This document shows, piece by piece, positions 50,991 through 61,521 of a DNA stretch of 64,000 nt. Made by a program: the position numbers and the translations under genes. Under the pieces are notes generated by a model. That model was not told the DNA's origin, ran no database searches, and saw only the letters and a program-made list of their open reading frames with translations. The stretch lies in NCBI GenBank assembly GCA_947056845.1, contig CAMSCJ010000004.1, forward strand, positions 1 through 64,000. The letters run 5' to 3'. Numbering within the stretch: the first letter of the stretch is position 1; each line of letters begins with the position of its first letter. The stretch comes from an uncultured Mycoplasmatota bacterium (GTDB lineage: Bacteria > Bacillota_I > Bacilli_A > RF39 > UBA660).

Positions 50991-53531
50991 GTGAAAATAA
51001 GTGAAGTTAACATAAATAAAGTAACGCCAATGATGCAACAATACATTGAAATAAAAAAAGCAAATCCTGATATTATTATTTTTTTCCGTTTGGGTGATTT
51101 TTATGAAATGTTTTTTGAAGACGCTATCAATGTGTCAAGAGAACTAGAGTTAACATTAACTGGTAAAAATGCTGGACTAGATGAAAAAATCCCTATGTGT
51201 GGTATTCCACATCATGCAGCCAATATTTATATTGAAAAATTAGTAGAAAAAGGCTACAGAGTTGGTATTTGCGAGCAGTTAGAAGACCCAAAAGTAGCTA
51301 AGGGAATCGTTAAAAGAGATTTAATACAAATTGTAAGTAAAGGGACTATAATCGATAACGAAGTTCTAAATGAAAAAGATAATAATTATATTGGGAACAT
51401 TATTGATTTTGACCATGCTTATGGCATTAGCTATGCTGATATATCAACTGGTGAAATCTATGTTTTTTTAAGTGAACACAGCATAACTAAAGTAATTAGT
51501 GAAATTGTAAGCATTGGTATTAAAGAAATCATTGCCACTTCCAAGATTGATGCAACTATAATATCACTTTTAAAAAATCAATTTAAAGTAACAACAACAA
51601 TTAGTGATAATGTTATTGAAAATAATGAGTACAATTATGTTTATGAAAATATTGGCGATATGCGATATATTGAAACAATCAAACATCTATTAACTTATAT
51701 AACGGAAACCCAAAAACGCAATCTTTCACATTTACAAGAAGCGATTATAAAAGAAAATAAAAATTATTTAAAAATGGATATTCATACTAAAAGAAATTTG
51801 GAATTAACAGAAACATTAAGATTAAAACAGCGAAATTACTCTCTTATTTGGTTATTAGATAAAACTAAAACAGCGATGGGTTCTAGAATGCTCAAAAATT
51901 TTATTGAAAACCCATTAATTAATAAAGATGAAATCAATAGAAGACTAGATACTGTTGAAACACTTTTAAAAGAATTCATTTTAAAAAGTGACTTACAAGA
52001 ACTATTATTTGAAGTTTATGATATTGAACGATTAAGCGGTCGTATTGCTTTTGGAAATGCTAATGCTAGAGATTTATTACAATTAAAAAATTCTCTAAAA
52101 GTTTTACCACAAATTAAAGATATTTTAACTAAAATTAATTTTTATAAAAATATTGAAGAAATACCAGAATTATATGATTTGCTAGAAAAAAGTATTTATG
52201 AAAACCCACCTATAACTTTAAAAGAAGGTTATTTAATTAAAGAAGGATTTAATAGTGAATTAGATGAACTAAAAAGTTTAAGAAAAGGTGGTAAAGACTT
52301 TGTTGCCCGTTTTGAAGCTTCAGAAAGAGAAAAGACAGGAATCAAAAATTTGCGAGTTGGTTATAATCGTGTCTTTGGTTATTATATTGAAATATCAAAA
52401 GGTAATACTAATTTAGTTAAAGAAGAGTATGGTTATGAAAGACGTCAAACACTTGCAAATTGTGAAAGATATATAAGTCCAATCTTAAAAGAAAAAGAAG
52501 ATTTAATTTTAAATGCTGAAGAAAAAATCATTAATTTAGAATACGAAATTTTCACAACTATTAGAGAAAAAATTAAAGAATACATTCCAAAATTACAAAA
52601 TATAGCTAAAGTAATTAGTGAAATTGATGTTCTACAATCATTTGCAACAATTACAGAAGAAAACAATTATGTAAGACCTATAATTAGTGAAACAAAAGAA
52701 ATCTGTATTATCAATGACCGGCACCCAGTTATTGAAAAAGTTATTAATGATGAATATGTTCCAAATGATATTATTATGGACGAAAATACTAATATTTTGT
52801 TAATAACTGGACCTAATATGGCTGGTAAATCTACTTATATGCGTCAGCTAGCTATCAGTGTTATTATGACTCAAATTGGTTGTTTTGTACCAGCTAATAA
52901 AGCTAAATTACCAATTTTTGATGCCATATATACAAGAATTGGCGCTAGTGATGACTTAGTAAGTGGTGAATCAACCTTTATGGTTGAAATGAATGAGGCT
53001 AATTATGCCATTAGTAGTGCTACTGAAAATAGTTTAGTCTTATTTGATGAATTAGGGCGTGGAACTGCAACTTTTGATGGTATGGCTTTAGCACAAGCCA
53101 TTATTGAGCATATTCATGATAAAATTAAATGCAAAACTTTATTTTCTACCCATTATCATGAATTAACAGATTTAGAAAATAATTTAGCTAATTTAAAAAA
53201 TATTCATGTAAGTGCAATTGAGGAAAATGGTAATTTAACTTTTTTACATAAAATTGAAATTGGTAGTGTTGATAAAAGCTATGGTATTCATGTTGCAAAA
53301 CTTGCAGAACTTCCAGATAGTTTGATTAAAAGAGCTGATCAGATTTTAAAAATATATGAAAATAAAGAAAGAAAAAGAGATATAAAGATTCAAGAGTCAT
53401 TACCAATTGATGATTTAATTAGTGAATCAAAAAATGAAATAGAAGAAGAAATAAAAAATATCAATCCTCTAGAAATAACGCCTATTGAAGCTATGAATAT
53501 TTTATATCGACTAAAAGAAAAGGTGAAATAA
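50991..53531 (+). CDS. mutS: DNA mismatch repair protein MutS
   Basis: The protein has all MutS domains. The mismatch-recognition Phe-x-Glu lies in RLGDFYEMFFEDA. Connector, lever and clamp regions follow. The ATPase has Walker A GPNMAGKST and LFDELGRGTATFDGMA (usually GTSTFDG). The C-terminal helix-turn-helix region is present. It binds mispairs and recruits MutL; no mutL lies next to it. I place the start at GTG 50991, with GGTGAT seven bases upstream, rather than the earlier GTG. Confidence 0.96.
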   Translation: MKISEVNINKVTPMMQQYIEIKKANPDIIIFFRLGDFYEMFFEDAINVSRELELTLTGKNAGLDEKIPMCGIPHHAANIYIEKLVEKGYRVGICEQLEDPKVAKGIVKRDLIQIVSKGTIIDNEVLNEKDNNYIGNIIDFDHAYGISYADISTGEIYVFLSEHSITKVISEIVSIGIKEIIATSKIDATIISLLKNQFKVTTTISDNVIENNEYNYVYENIGDMRYIETIKHLLTYITETQKRNLSHLQEAIIKENKNYLKMDIHTKRNLELTETLRLKQRNYSLIWLLDKTKTAMGSRMLKNFIENPLINKDEINRRLDTVETLLKEFILKSDLQELLFEVYDIERLSGRIAFGNANARDLLQLKNSLKVLPQIKDILTKINFYKNIEEIPELYDLLEKSIYENPPITLKEGYLIKEGFNSELDELKSLRKGGKDFVARFEASEREKTGIKNLRVGYNRVFGYYIEISKGNTNLVKEEYGYERRQTLANCERYISPILKEKEDLILNAEEKIINLEYEIFTTIREKIKEYIPKLQNIAKVISEIDVLQSFATITEENNYVRPIISETKEICIINDRHPVIEKVINDEYVPNDIIMDENTNILLITGPNMAGKSTYMRQLAISVIMTQIGCFVPANKAKLPIFDAIYTRIGASDDLVSGESTFMVEMNEANYAISSATENSLVLFDELGRGTATFDGMALAQAIIEHIHDKIKCKTLFSTHYHELTDLENNLANLKNIHVSAIEENGNLTFLHKIEIGSVDKSYGIHVAKLAELPDSLIKRADQILKIYENKERKRDIKIQESLPIDDLISESKNEIEEEIKNINPLEITPIEAMNILYRLKEKVK

Positions 53532-53923
53532 TGAAAATATTAAAAAAAGAAAATTGGTGGATTTGGCTATTACTTATGTTTTTTTCAGGTGGTAGTGATG
53601 TTTTTTCACTAGGGGCATTACTTGATTGTTATAATAAAGAATGCTGGTATGCCAAAGGCAAAAATTGGTTTCTAGGCTTTTTATGCTTTATTTTTCCAGG
53701 ACTCATCATGATTGTTATTTTCCATATACAAATTTTATGTCTTTCCGCTGCCAAATTAGATGTTAAAGGTAAAGAAATATATTTATCTCCATATATCTGG
53801 TTATTATGTTTGATAATACCTATTTTAGGTTGGATAGTAGCTATTGTAATGTTCATTTATCTACATATTTATATTTTAGTAGCTTTATATGATGGAAAGG
53901 GAGAAAAATATGTTAAAGATTAA
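53531..53923 (+). CDS. Small membrane protein of unknown function
   Basis: The 130-residue protein has three membrane segments (about residues 10-30, 45-70 and 90-120). A Trp-rich start (KKENWWIWLLLMFFSGG) and a GALLDCYNKECWYAKG loop stand out. I do not recognise a family. Its ATG overlaps the mutS stop by one base, so it is probably cotranscribed. Confidence 0.6.
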   Translation: MKILKKENWWIWLLLMFFSGGSDVFSLGALLDCYNKECWYAKGKNWFLGFLCFIFPGLIMIVIFHIQILCLSAAKLDVKGKEIYLSPYIWLLCLIIPILGWIVAIVMFIYLHIYILVALYDGKGEKYVKD

Positions 53924-54935
53924 TATAAAAAAATATCTATTATGTAGTTTATTATTTATCATCATAATAACTGGTTGTGGTAAAAAAGATAATAAGAATG
54001 AAAAACAAGATGATAATAACCAAAATAATATTGAAGAAAAGGGTGCTAAAGAGCTTTCAATTATAAATCCTGACTCAAATTCTAGGCCAATTGCAGTAAT
54101 GATAAATAATAACTACCAAGCTGTACCAAATCACGCCGGGCTCCAAGATGCCTACATTGTTTATGAAATAAATGTTGAAGGCGGTCTTACTCGTTTACTC
54201 GCATTATTTAAAGACAAAAATACTGCTAAAATTGGCTCAGTTCGTAGTTCAAGACCCTATTTTTTAGATTATGTTTTAGAGAACGACGCAATTTATACGC
54301 ATTTTGGTTATTCTGATCAAGCGAAAAACGATATTAGCTCATTAGGAATAAATAATGTTAATTTTTTAATTGATGCTGGCTCTTGGCGTGATACTAGCTT
54401 AAATGTAGCCTATGAACATACCGCTTTTACAAATATAGAAAATATTTTAACTACTGCAACTAATAAAGGATATCGTTTAACAACCGAAGAAAAAACACTT
54501 TTAAATTATACAACTGATGAAATTGAACTAAATAAATACGATAATAGTATTGTTGCTAATAACATTAGTATTAACCATTCTACTAGTCAAAATACTAGTT
54601 ATACTTATGATAATAACTTAAAAATCTATAAAAGATTTGTTAATAATAACCCACATACTGATGCAATTACAAAGGAACAATATACAACTAAAAATATAAT
54701 TATTGTGAGATTAGAAGTATATTCTAATGATGGATATTATCAAAATTTAAATAATACGGGTGTTGGTGATGGTTACTATATAACTAATGGTTATGCCATT
54801 CCTATTAAGTGGCATAAACCTTCTAGAGAAAGTAAAACAACTTATACTGATTTAAATGGTGATGAAATTAAAATAAATGATGGTAATACTTTTATTCAAA
54901 TTCAACCTATAAATGAACAATTGGTTATAAATTAA
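53910..54935 (+). CDS. DUF3048 (YerB-like) lipoprotein
   Basis: The protein has a signal peptide and lipobox (IIITGCG, Cys near residue 23), an acidic linker, and a DUF3048 body: PIAVMINNNYQAVPNHAGLQDAYIVYEINVEGGLTRLLALF, then KIGSVRSSRPYFLDYV. Members are outer-leaflet lipoproteins of unknown role. The start at 53910 is chosen with GGGAG upstream; it overlaps the preceding gene by 14 bases. Confidence 0.85.
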   Translation: MLKINIKKYLLCSLLFIIIITGCGKKDNKNEKQDDNNQNNIEEKGAKELSIINPDSNSRPIAVMINNNYQAVPNHAGLQDAYIVYEINVEGGLTRLLALFKDKNTAKIGSVRSSRPYFLDYVLENDAIYTHFGYSDQAKNDISSLGINNVNFLIDAGSWRDTSLNVAYEHTAFTNIENILTTATNKGYRLTTEEKTLLNYTTDEIELNKYDNSIVANNISINHSTSQNTSYTYDNNLKIYKRFVNNNPHTDAITKEQYTTKNIIIVRLEVYSNDGYYQNLNNTGVGDGYYITNGYAIPIKWHKPSRESKTTYTDLNGDEIKINDGNTFIQIQPINEQLVIN

Positions 54936-55018
54936 ATATTTAACATTACAAAAGATAAATTTTAGTTTACAAGTAATACAAATATTATATAATAATTATT
55001 TAAGGAGAGATTCAATTT

Positions 55019-56014
55019 ATGGAAACTAAAAAGGTAAAAGAAATATATACCGATAATTTAATTGCGTTATGTCATATCATAGATAGTTATAGTGAATTTT
55101 CAAAAAATTTAAGGAGTTTTATATCGACTAAATATAACAGAGACAATGTTGAATATTTATATCAAATGTCTAATGGAAAATTTATTTTTGGAGCTAAAAA
55201 AGTTAAACAATTTTATCAAAAAAATAAAACTATCATTGATTTAATTAATAAGTATTCTAATATTTCAATGTTTATAAATCAACATTATGATAACCAAGGG
55301 AATCCTTATGAATTAGCTGATTTAGATTTCTTTTATCAATATATTTTAAATAAAAAAGACTGTTTAAAACAAATTCTTGAGACTTTAAATAAAATTAAAA
55401 AATTGGGTTTTGAAAAATTACAGTTTGATGAAAATTTAGATTTTACTACTAACGATTATAAGATTAATAAGTCATTTAAATATAACAATAATATTGAATA
55501 TTTAGATAATATGGAAGCAATTCCTAATTATGAAAGTGATGTTATTAATTATAAAACAAAAGGATCTAATTATAAAATAACAATAAAACCATCAGTTAGA
55601 ACGATTATAAATCAAGATATTTCAGGATATGATAAAAAAATTATTGTTAATAGTTTAAATTTTGATGCAAATAAATTACCTGAAATAATGACAAAAGAAA
55701 ATACATTTGATAAAATAATTAGCTTAGCAAATGAAAAAAATGATGAATGCGAAGCTATTAGAAATTCAGTAAATTTAAGTATAAGTTTAGATTTTTTATG
55801 TTTAAGTATTAATTCAATTAATAATTTATTATCTAGAATTGATGATATAGAAAATAAAGATGACTTACTTAATATATTATCTGAAATGAAATTAAATTTA
55901 AACAAATTACAAACTGCTAATTTGAAATATGCAAGCAATATTGAACAAGTTTATCCGTCAATTACGTCTGATATGTTGCAAGAAGAAAAAAATTTGTATT
56001 TAAATAGAAAATAA
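55019..56014 (+). CDS. Unknown 331-residue protein
   Basis: I do not recognise this helical, soluble-looking protein. Long Lys- and Asn-rich helices (ILETLNKIKKLGFEKLQFD, IDDIENKDDLLNILSEMKLNLNKLQ) are its main feature. No motif or membrane segment is visible. GGAGAG precedes the start. It lies alone between the DUF3048 gene and dxr. Confidence 0.5.
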   Translation: METKKVKEIYTDNLIALCHIIDSYSEFSKNLRSFISTKYNRDNVEYLYQMSNGKFIFGAKKVKQFYQKNKTIIDLINKYSNISMFINQHYDNQGNPYELADLDFFYQYILNKKDCLKQILETLNKIKKLGFEKLQFDENLDFTTNDYKINKSFKYNNNIEYLDNMEAIPNYESDVINYKTKGSNYKITIKPSVRTIINQDISGYDKKIIVNSLNFDANKLPEIMTKENTFDKIISLANEKNDECEAIRNSVNLSISLDFLCLSINSINNLLSRIDDIENKDDLLNILSEMKLNLNKLQTANLKYASNIEQVYPSITSDMLQEEKNLYLNRK

Positions 56015-56077
56015 TGTTTTAAATTTTATATAGATTGTAATCTACGATTGTAGCATATTAATAAAAGGAGTTAATAT

Positions 56078-57217
56078 ATGGAAAAAAGAATTTCTATTTT
56101 TGGTTCTACTGGTTCAATTGGAACTAGTACTTTAAATATTGTTAGAAATAATCCACAATTATTCAAAATAACAACCTTGGTAGCTGGAAATAATGTTGAT
56201 TTATTAATTAAACAAATAGCAGAATTTCATCCAAAACACGTATACATAAAATCATTAGAAAATGCTTACAAAATAAGAAAAATATTCCCAAAATTAGACA
56301 TTTATTTTGATGATATTGGGATGGAAGAAATATCCAAATTAACCGACTTTGATATAGGAGTTTCTGCCTTAGTTGGTATAGCTGGATTAAAACCCACTTA
56401 TAATATGATTTGTAATGGAAAAACAGTTGCTCTTGCTAATAAAGAAGTTTTAGTTGCTGGTGGGGAATTAGTTATGAATACCGCCAAAGAAAATAATGCG
56501 GTTTTATTAACTGTTGATAGTGAACATAGCGCTATTATGCAATGTTTAAACGGTGAGGAAAATAATAAGATTGATAAGATTTTATTAACTGCATCTGGTG
56601 GTCCATTTTTTGACAAAGAAATTTCTGATAGTATTACAGTTGAAGACGCTCTAAATCATCCAACTTGGAATATGGGAGCAAAAGTAACAATTGATTCAGC
56701 AACCATGATGAATAAAGGTTTTGAAGTAATTGAGGCTAAATGGTTATTTAATGTAGACCCAAATAATATTCAAGTAGTTGTTCATAGAAAAAGCTTAGTT
56801 CATTCAATGGTACAATTTATCGATGGAACAATTATGGCTAATATTGGACCAAAGTCAATGGAAATCCCCATCGCGTATGCATTAAATTATCCAAATAGAT
56901 TAAATAATAATATTGAAAAATTGGATTTATTCAAAATTAAAAGCTTAGAATTTGAACAACCTAATTTAAATAAATTTAAATGTTTACAATTAGCATTTGA
57001 AGCTATTAAAAATGGGCATAGTGCTCAAGTTGTATTAAATGCTGCTGATGAAGTATTAGTTAATGCTTTTGTAAATAAACAAATTAAATTTACTGACATT
57101 CCAAACATTATGGAAAAAGTTCTAAATGAACATAGTCAAACCAAATTAAGCAATATTGATGATATCTTATACTTAGATCAACAAACAAAAGAAAAAACAA
57201 TCAAAAAAATTAGATAG
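56078..57217 (+). CDS. dxr: 1-deoxy-D-xylulose 5-phosphate reductoisomerase
   Basis: The 379-residue enzyme makes MEP in the isoprenoid pathway. NADPH loop IFGSTGSIGTSTLNI, SALVGIAGLKPT, LANKEVLVAGGELV, DSEHSAIMQCL, ASGGPF and HPTWNMGAKVTIDSATMMNKGFEVIEAKWLF are all in place. It is monocistronic, with a terminator after it. Confidence 0.97.
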   Translation: MEKRISIFGSTGSIGTSTLNIVRNNPQLFKITTLVAGNNVDLLIKQIAEFHPKHVYIKSLENAYKIRKIFPKLDIYFDDIGMEEISKLTDFDIGVSALVGIAGLKPTYNMICNGKTVALANKEVLVAGGELVMNTAKENNAVLLTVDSEHSAIMQCLNGEENNKIDKILLTASGGPFFDKEISDSITVEDALNHPTWNMGAKVTIDSATMMNKGFEVIEAKWLFNVDPNNIQVVVHRKSLVHSMVQFIDGTIMANIGPKSMEIPIAYALNYPNRLNNNIEKLDLFKIKSLEFEQPNLNKFKCLQLAFEAIKNGHSAQVVLNAADEVLVNAFVNKQIKFTDIPNIMEKVLNEHSQTKLSNIDDILYLDQQTKEKTIKKIR

Positions 57218-57236
57218 TAAAGACTATCTAATTTTT
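57207..57236 (+). terminator. dxr terminator
   Basis: AAATTAGATAG (57207-57217) pairs with CTATCTAATTT and is followed by T residues; the stem overlaps the dxr stop. Confidence 0.75.
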
Positions 57237-57268
57237 GTTATTTATGATAAAATTAAATAGGTGATAAA

Positions 57269-57670
57269 ATGGAACAATTAAGTAGAAGTGAACTGAGAAA
57301 ACAAATTATGACAATTTTATATCAAATAAATATTTATGATAATAATAAAATGAAATATAATGTCGATGATGTTATTAAAGAAGTAAGTAAACTAGAAAAT
57401 GAATTTGTTAAAGATACTGTCTATGGCGTCATAACTTATAAAAATGATATTGATGAATTAGCCAATAAATACCTAAATAACTGGACCATTAATCGATTAG
57501 GTAATACTGATCAAGCTATCTTAAGAATGGGTATTTATGAACTTATATATACAGAAACACCAGACATTGTTGCTATAAATGAGGCGGTCGAACTTGCTAA
57601 AAGTTATAGTGATGATGATGTTCGAAAAATGATTAATGGCGTGTTAGATAAAATTTTACATAACAAATAG
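57269..57670 (+). CDS. nusB: Transcription antitermination factor NusB
   Basis: The 133-residue protein has the NusB helical layout: [17 protein letters not shown] at the start, [23 protein letters not shown] and [28 protein letters not shown] at the end. It acts with NusE in rRNA antitermination. xseA follows by seven bases. Confidence 0.95.
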   Translation: MEQLSRSELRKQIMTILYQINIYDNNKMKYNVDDVIKEVSKLENEFVKDTVYGVITYKNDIDELANKYLNNWTINRLGNTDQAILRMGIYELIYTETPDIVAINEAVELAKSYSDDDVRKMINGVLDKILHNK

Positions 57671-57677
57671 GTGAAAT

Positions 57678-58949
57678 ATGAATAATGATAAATACTTAAC
57701 AGTAACAGCTCTTACACGTTATTTAAAATATAAATTTGATAACGATGATCATTTAAAAAATGTTTATTTAAAAGGGGAAATATCAAACTTCAAATCACAT
57801 ACTACAGGACACTTATATTTTTCTCTTAAAGATGAAACAAGCAAAATAAACGCCATTATGTTTAGTGCTAATGCCAAAAAACTTGTATTCACACCAACAG
57901 ACGGAATGAAAGTCTTAATTCATGGACGAATTACAATTTATGAAGCTACTGGCAATTATCAAATATATGTTGATGAAATGTTAGAAGATGGAATAGGTAA
58001 TTTATATATTGCCTTTGAACAATTAAAAGAAAAATTATCCAAAGAAGGTCTATTTGATTCTAAACATAAAAAAGCAATACCAAAATTTCCAGAAAGAGTA
58101 GGTGTTGTTACTGCCTCAACTGGTGCTGCAATTAAAGATATACTATCAACTATAAAAAGACGTTTCCCAATTTGCGAAGTTATTTTATTTCCAAGTCTTG
58201 TTCAAGGTGAAAATGCGGCACCTGATATTGTAAACAAAATAAAAATGGCCGAAAATTATGATTTAGATGTATTAATTGTTGGTCGAGGTGGTGGTTCCAT
58301 TGAAGATTTATGGCCATTTAACGAAGAAATAGTTGCTAGAGCTATATTTGACTGCAATATACCTATTATAAGTGCTGTAGGCCACGAAATTGACTATACG
58401 ATTGCCGACTTTGTTGCTGATTTAAGAGCCCCAACTCCAACAGGAGCAGCCGAATTAGCCGTTCCCAATTTATTGGATTTAAAAAAACATATTGAACAGT
58501 TACGTATTCGTTTAAATGAAGGAATTCTAAAAATTGTTAATTATCAAAAATTATTTTTAGATTCTTTAAAAAATTCTTTTGTTATTAAAAACCCTTTAAT
58601 AATGTATGATAATAAAAAACAAAAATTAGATTCTATTATTGAAAAAATAAATAATTTATTAAAAATTAAATTGGATAAAAATATTGATAAATTATCTTTT
58701 ATCAAAAATAGTTATATTTTAAAGAACCCCGAAATAATATATAAGCAAAAAAAAGAAATGATTGTTAATATAATTGAAAAATTAGAACTTATTAATCCTT
58801 TAAAGGTTTTAAAACGAGGTTATAGTGTTATATATAAAGATAATAAAATCATAAGTAGTATCAAAAATTTATCTAAAGGTGATAATTTACAAATAAAATT
58901 ATCAGATGGAATAATTAAAACAAAAATCGAAGGAGTGGAAAATATATAA
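57678..58949 (+). CDS. xseA: Exodeoxyribonuclease VII large subunit
   Basis: The 423-residue protein has an N-terminal OB fold (LKGEISNFKSHTTGHLYFSLKD), the catalytic core (VGVVTASTGAAIKDILSTIKRRFP, GRGGGSIEDLWPFNEE, SAVGHEIDYTIADFVADLRAPTPTGAAEL) and a C-terminal coiled-coil region. With XseB it degrades single-stranded DNA. Its stop overlaps the xseB start. Confidence 0.97.
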   Translation: MNNDKYLTVTALTRYLKYKFDNDDHLKNVYLKGEISNFKSHTTGHLYFSLKDETSKINAIMFSANAKKLVFTPTDGMKVLIHGRITIYEATGNYQIYVDEMLEDGIGNLYIAFEQLKEKLSKEGLFDSKHKKAIPKFPERVGVVTASTGAAIKDILSTIKRRFPICEVILFPSLVQGENAAPDIVNKIKMAENYDLDVLIVGRGGGSIEDLWPFNEEIVARAIFDCNIPIISAVGHEIDYTIADFVADLRAPTPTGAAELAVPNLLDLKKHIEQLRIRLNEGILKIVNYQKLFLDSLKNSFVIKNPLIMYDNKKQKLDSIIEKINNLLKIKLDKNIDKLSFIKNSYILKNPEIIYKQKKEMIVNIIEKLELINPLKVLKRGYSVIYKDNKIISSIKNLSKGDNLQIKLSDGIIKTKIEGVENI

Positions 58950-59179
58950 TGGCTGAAAAAAAACAAAAATTTGAAGATAAAATTACTGAATTAGAAAGTA
59001 TTATTAATGAGCTTGAAAACGGCAACACAACTTTAGAAGATTCTATTGAAAAATACACTAAAGCAATGAAATTAGTTAAAGAATGTGATGAACAATTAAA
59101 AAATGTAGAAGAACAAGTTAATAAAATTGTTTTAGAAAATGGAAAATTAGAAGATTTTAAATTAGAAGATAATAATTAG
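58949..59179 (+). CDS. xseB: Exodeoxyribonuclease VII small subunit
   Basis: The 76-residue protein shows FEDKITELESIINELENGNTTLEDSIEKYTKAMKLVKECDEQL, the classic XseB two-helix form. It overlaps xseA by one base, which fits a tightly coupled pair. Confidence 0.96.
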   Translation: MAEKKQKFEDKITELESIINELENGNTTLEDSIEKYTKAMKLVKECDEQLKNVEEQVNKIVLENGKLEDFKLEDNN

Positions 59180-59187
59180 AAGGTAAT

Positions 59188-59213
59188 AAATGGCTAAATT
59201 TAGTCATTTTTTT
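59188..59213 (+). terminator. xseAB terminator
   Basis: AAATGGCTA and TAGTCATTT form a nine-base stem with one G-U pair, followed by a T run. Confidence 0.75.
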
Positions 59214-59222
59214 CTTTAAATA

Positions 59223-59250
59223 TTGACAATAAAGAAAATGATGTTATAAT
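59223..59250 (+). promoter_or_regulatory. Strong promoter
   Basis: A perfect TTGACA (59223-59228), 16 bases, and a perfect TATAAT (59245-59250) with TG two bases before it. It drives the unknown gene at 59283. Confidence 0.8.
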
Positions 59251-59282
59251 ATTTTTGTTCTTAAAAAGGGAGTTGAAATATT

Positions 59283-60242
59283 ATGAAATATTTTAAAATT
59301 GGAAATAAAATTTATGAAGAAAATGGCTTAGCTAATGATGGCGATTTATTATTATTGGGTGCAATGCCAAAAGAAGCATTCTTACGCCGAATTTTAAATT
59401 GTTATGGGATTGATTTATATTATAATTTGGAAGATAAACAAATCATAATAGAAGATTTAGAAAATAATTGTATTTTGGAAAACAAAGCTGATAGCCCATT
59501 ATGGAATAATGATGATACAAACATTAAACTAGAATTTGATGAAGAACATTTTTTTAATATTAATATAAAACGAAAAACAGGTTTAGACATATCCTTAAAA
59601 TTTGACTTGGTAAATTCTATTGATTGGTTAAAATGTGATAGGAAAGAACATGCAAATAACAAATTAAACTACATTAATGATGCTTTAATTGAATTTAAAT
59701 ATTCTAAATATGGTAATTTGGCATTTAAAAATAATAAAACAGGATATTCTTTTAAATATAATACTGAAGATTTAAATACTAACCAAACAAAACAAGTATC
59801 ATTTTATATAACTTCATTAACTGATCAAAATAGTATAAATTATAGCTTAAACAATGGTGAATTATCGACTATTTATTATAACCAACAGGAACTCTATTCC
59901 AACCCAACTAATAGTAATTCAAGAAAAAAGGACTATTTAATTCCATTTGATGAATGTACTAATCTATTTAGTAATGATTTAAAACCATTAACTGAAGTTA
60001 TTAATAGTGACTTAATTGATTTAGAGCAACTTGCTCCAATTTCAAGAATACAATACTTAAAAGATTTAAAAAATAATTTATCAAATAAAATGAAGAATAT
60101 TTTTAAACAAATTAGAACCGCGTTCTCTGATATTAGAAAGATAAAAAAACAATTAGATAATATTGATGAAGAAATAATGTCTTCTTTAACTCCATCTATC
60201 GAAAAAAGCGGTGAGCAAGGGAAAGGTATGTTTAAAAAATAA
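59283..60242 (+). CDS. Unknown 319-residue protein
   Basis: I do not recognise this protein. It has no signal peptide or membrane segment. The middle has beta-rich polar stretches (FEYSKYGNLAFKNNKTGYSFKYN), and the C-terminal part is a coiled-coil-like helix (LKDLKNNLSNKMKNIFKQIRT, IRKIKKQLDNIDEEIM). It has a near-consensus promoter, so it is probably well expressed. Confidence 0.5.
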   Translation: MKYFKIGNKIYEENGLANDGDLLLLGAMPKEAFLRRILNCYGIDLYYNLEDKQIIIEDLENNCILENKADSPLWNNDDTNIKLEFDEEHFFNINIKRKTGLDISLKFDLVNSIDWLKCDRKEHANNKLNYINDALIEFKYSKYGNLAFKNNKTGYSFKYNTEDLNTNQTKQVSFYITSLTDQNSINYSLNNGELSTIYYNQQELYSNPTNSNSRKKDYLIPFDECTNLFSNDLKPLTEVINSDLIDLEQLAPISRIQYLKDLKNNLSNKMKNIFKQIRTAFSDIRKIKKQLDNIDEEIMSSLTPSIEKSGEQGKGMFKK

Positions 60243-60390
60243 TTAAAAATTTATGCTAATTGTCCATTTAAAAATTTAATAATCAATTGCTAGAAAATGG
60301 CTAAGATAACTTGGTCATTTTTTTCATATTTAGAAAAATTTTTATCATAATAATAATGTGGTCTATATCGAATAAAAAGGAGATGTTTAA

Positions 60391-61386
60391 ATGTTTTTTA
60401 AAAATTTAAAAAAAACATTTATATTGCTACTTCTTTCATTATTTATTATACCAAATAATGTCTTAGCTTATTCAGAATATATAATGGCAGGTGGGGAAAA
60501 TATCGGCATTGAATTAAACTCTAAAGGTGTTATTGTTGTTGGAACTTATAAAATTAACAATAATGATCCAGCTGTTGAAGCTAAATTACAAATAGGAGAT
60601 ACTATTATTTCAATTGAGAATACGGAAATAAATAGTATCCAAGAAATGGTTGATAAGATAAACACTTATAAAGATAATGATTCTATTGAAATAAGCTATA
60701 TTAGAGGAAAACAGACCAAAACAACTAATCTTACATTATATAAAGACAATAATGATGTTATTAAAACAGGTTTATATGTCAAAGATAGCATCACAGGAGT
60801 TGGGACATTAAGTTTTATTGACCCTGAAACAAAATTATTTGGTGCCTTGGGACATGAAATAATCGAAAAAAATAGTGGGCAAATATTAGAAGTAAAAAAC
60901 GGAAAAATATTTGAAACTGACGTTACTAGTATTCAAAAAAGTGAAAATGGAAATCCTGGTGAAAAAAATGCCAGATTTTATACCGATAAAGTAGATGGTA
61001 GTATTTTCGAAAATACTAAGCAAGGAATCTTTGGTAATTATACATCAAATCTACCAAATAAGAAACTTTATAAAGTGGCTAAAGTAACAGATATAAAAAA
61101 AGGGGAAGCAAAAATTTTAACTGTTTTAAGTGATTCAACAATCAAAGAATATTCAATAAATATTATAAGAATATCAAATGAAGATCAAAAAACAAAAAAC
61201 ATCTTATTTGAGATAACTGATAAAGAATTATTAGAAAAAACAGGCGGTATTATTCAAGGTATGAGTGGTTCACCAATTATTCAAGGTAATAATATAATTG
61301 GAGCTGTTACACATGTTGTAGTCGATGATCCAACCAAAGGATACGGTATATTTATTACAAATATGTTAGAAGAAGCAGAGAATTAA
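60391..61386 (+). CDS. spoIVB: SpoIVB-like serine peptidase (S55)
   Basis: The 331-residue protein has an N-terminal anchor (TFILLLLSLFIIPNNVLA), a PDZ domain near residues 40-110 (VEAKLQIGDTIISIENTEI), and an S55 domain with FGALGHEI (catalytic His) and GIIQGMSGSPIIQGNNIIGAVTHV (catalytic Ser). In Bacillus it signals from the forespore to SpoIVFB. Upstream, CATAATAA near 60343 resembles a forespore sigma -10, but no good -35 is seen. Its presence with spoIVFA/FB suggests working sporulation signalling. Confidence 0.92.
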   Translation: MFFKNLKKTFILLLLSLFIIPNNVLAYSEYIMAGGENIGIELNSKGVIVVGTYKINNNDPAVEAKLQIGDTIISIENTEINSIQEMVDKINTYKDNDSIEISYIRGKQTKTTNLTLYKDNNDVIKTGLYVKDSITGVGTLSFIDPETKLFGALGHEIIEKNSGQILEVKNGKIFETDVTSIQKSENGNPGEKNARFYTDKVDGSIFENTKQGIFGNYTSNLPNKKLYKVAKVTDIKKGEAKILTVLSDSTIKEYSINIIRISNEDQKTKNILFEITDKELLEKTGGIIQGMSGSPIIQGNNIIGAVTHVVVDDPTKGYGIFITNMLEEAEN

Positions 61387-61408
61387 GAGTGACTTTTTCA
61401 CTCTTTTA
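61385..61408 (+). terminator. spoIVB terminator
   Basis: AAGAGTGA and TCACTCTT form a perfect eight-base stem, with T residues following. Confidence 0.75.
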
Positions 61409-61491
61409 ATATACAAAAAAACATTTTTTATCAAAGTTGACATGTAAATATACAACATATTTATAAAATAATAACAGAACAGTAATATTTT

Positions 61492-61500
61492 TGCTATAAT
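61492..61500 (+). promoter_or_regulatory. Extended -10 promoter of the amidase
   Basis: TGCTATAAT is a perfect TGnTATAAT element 22 bases before the amidase start; no good -35 is seen, although TTGACA occurs farther upstream (61437-61442). Confidence 0.55.
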
Positions 61501-61521
61501 ATTATTAAAAGGAGCTAGATT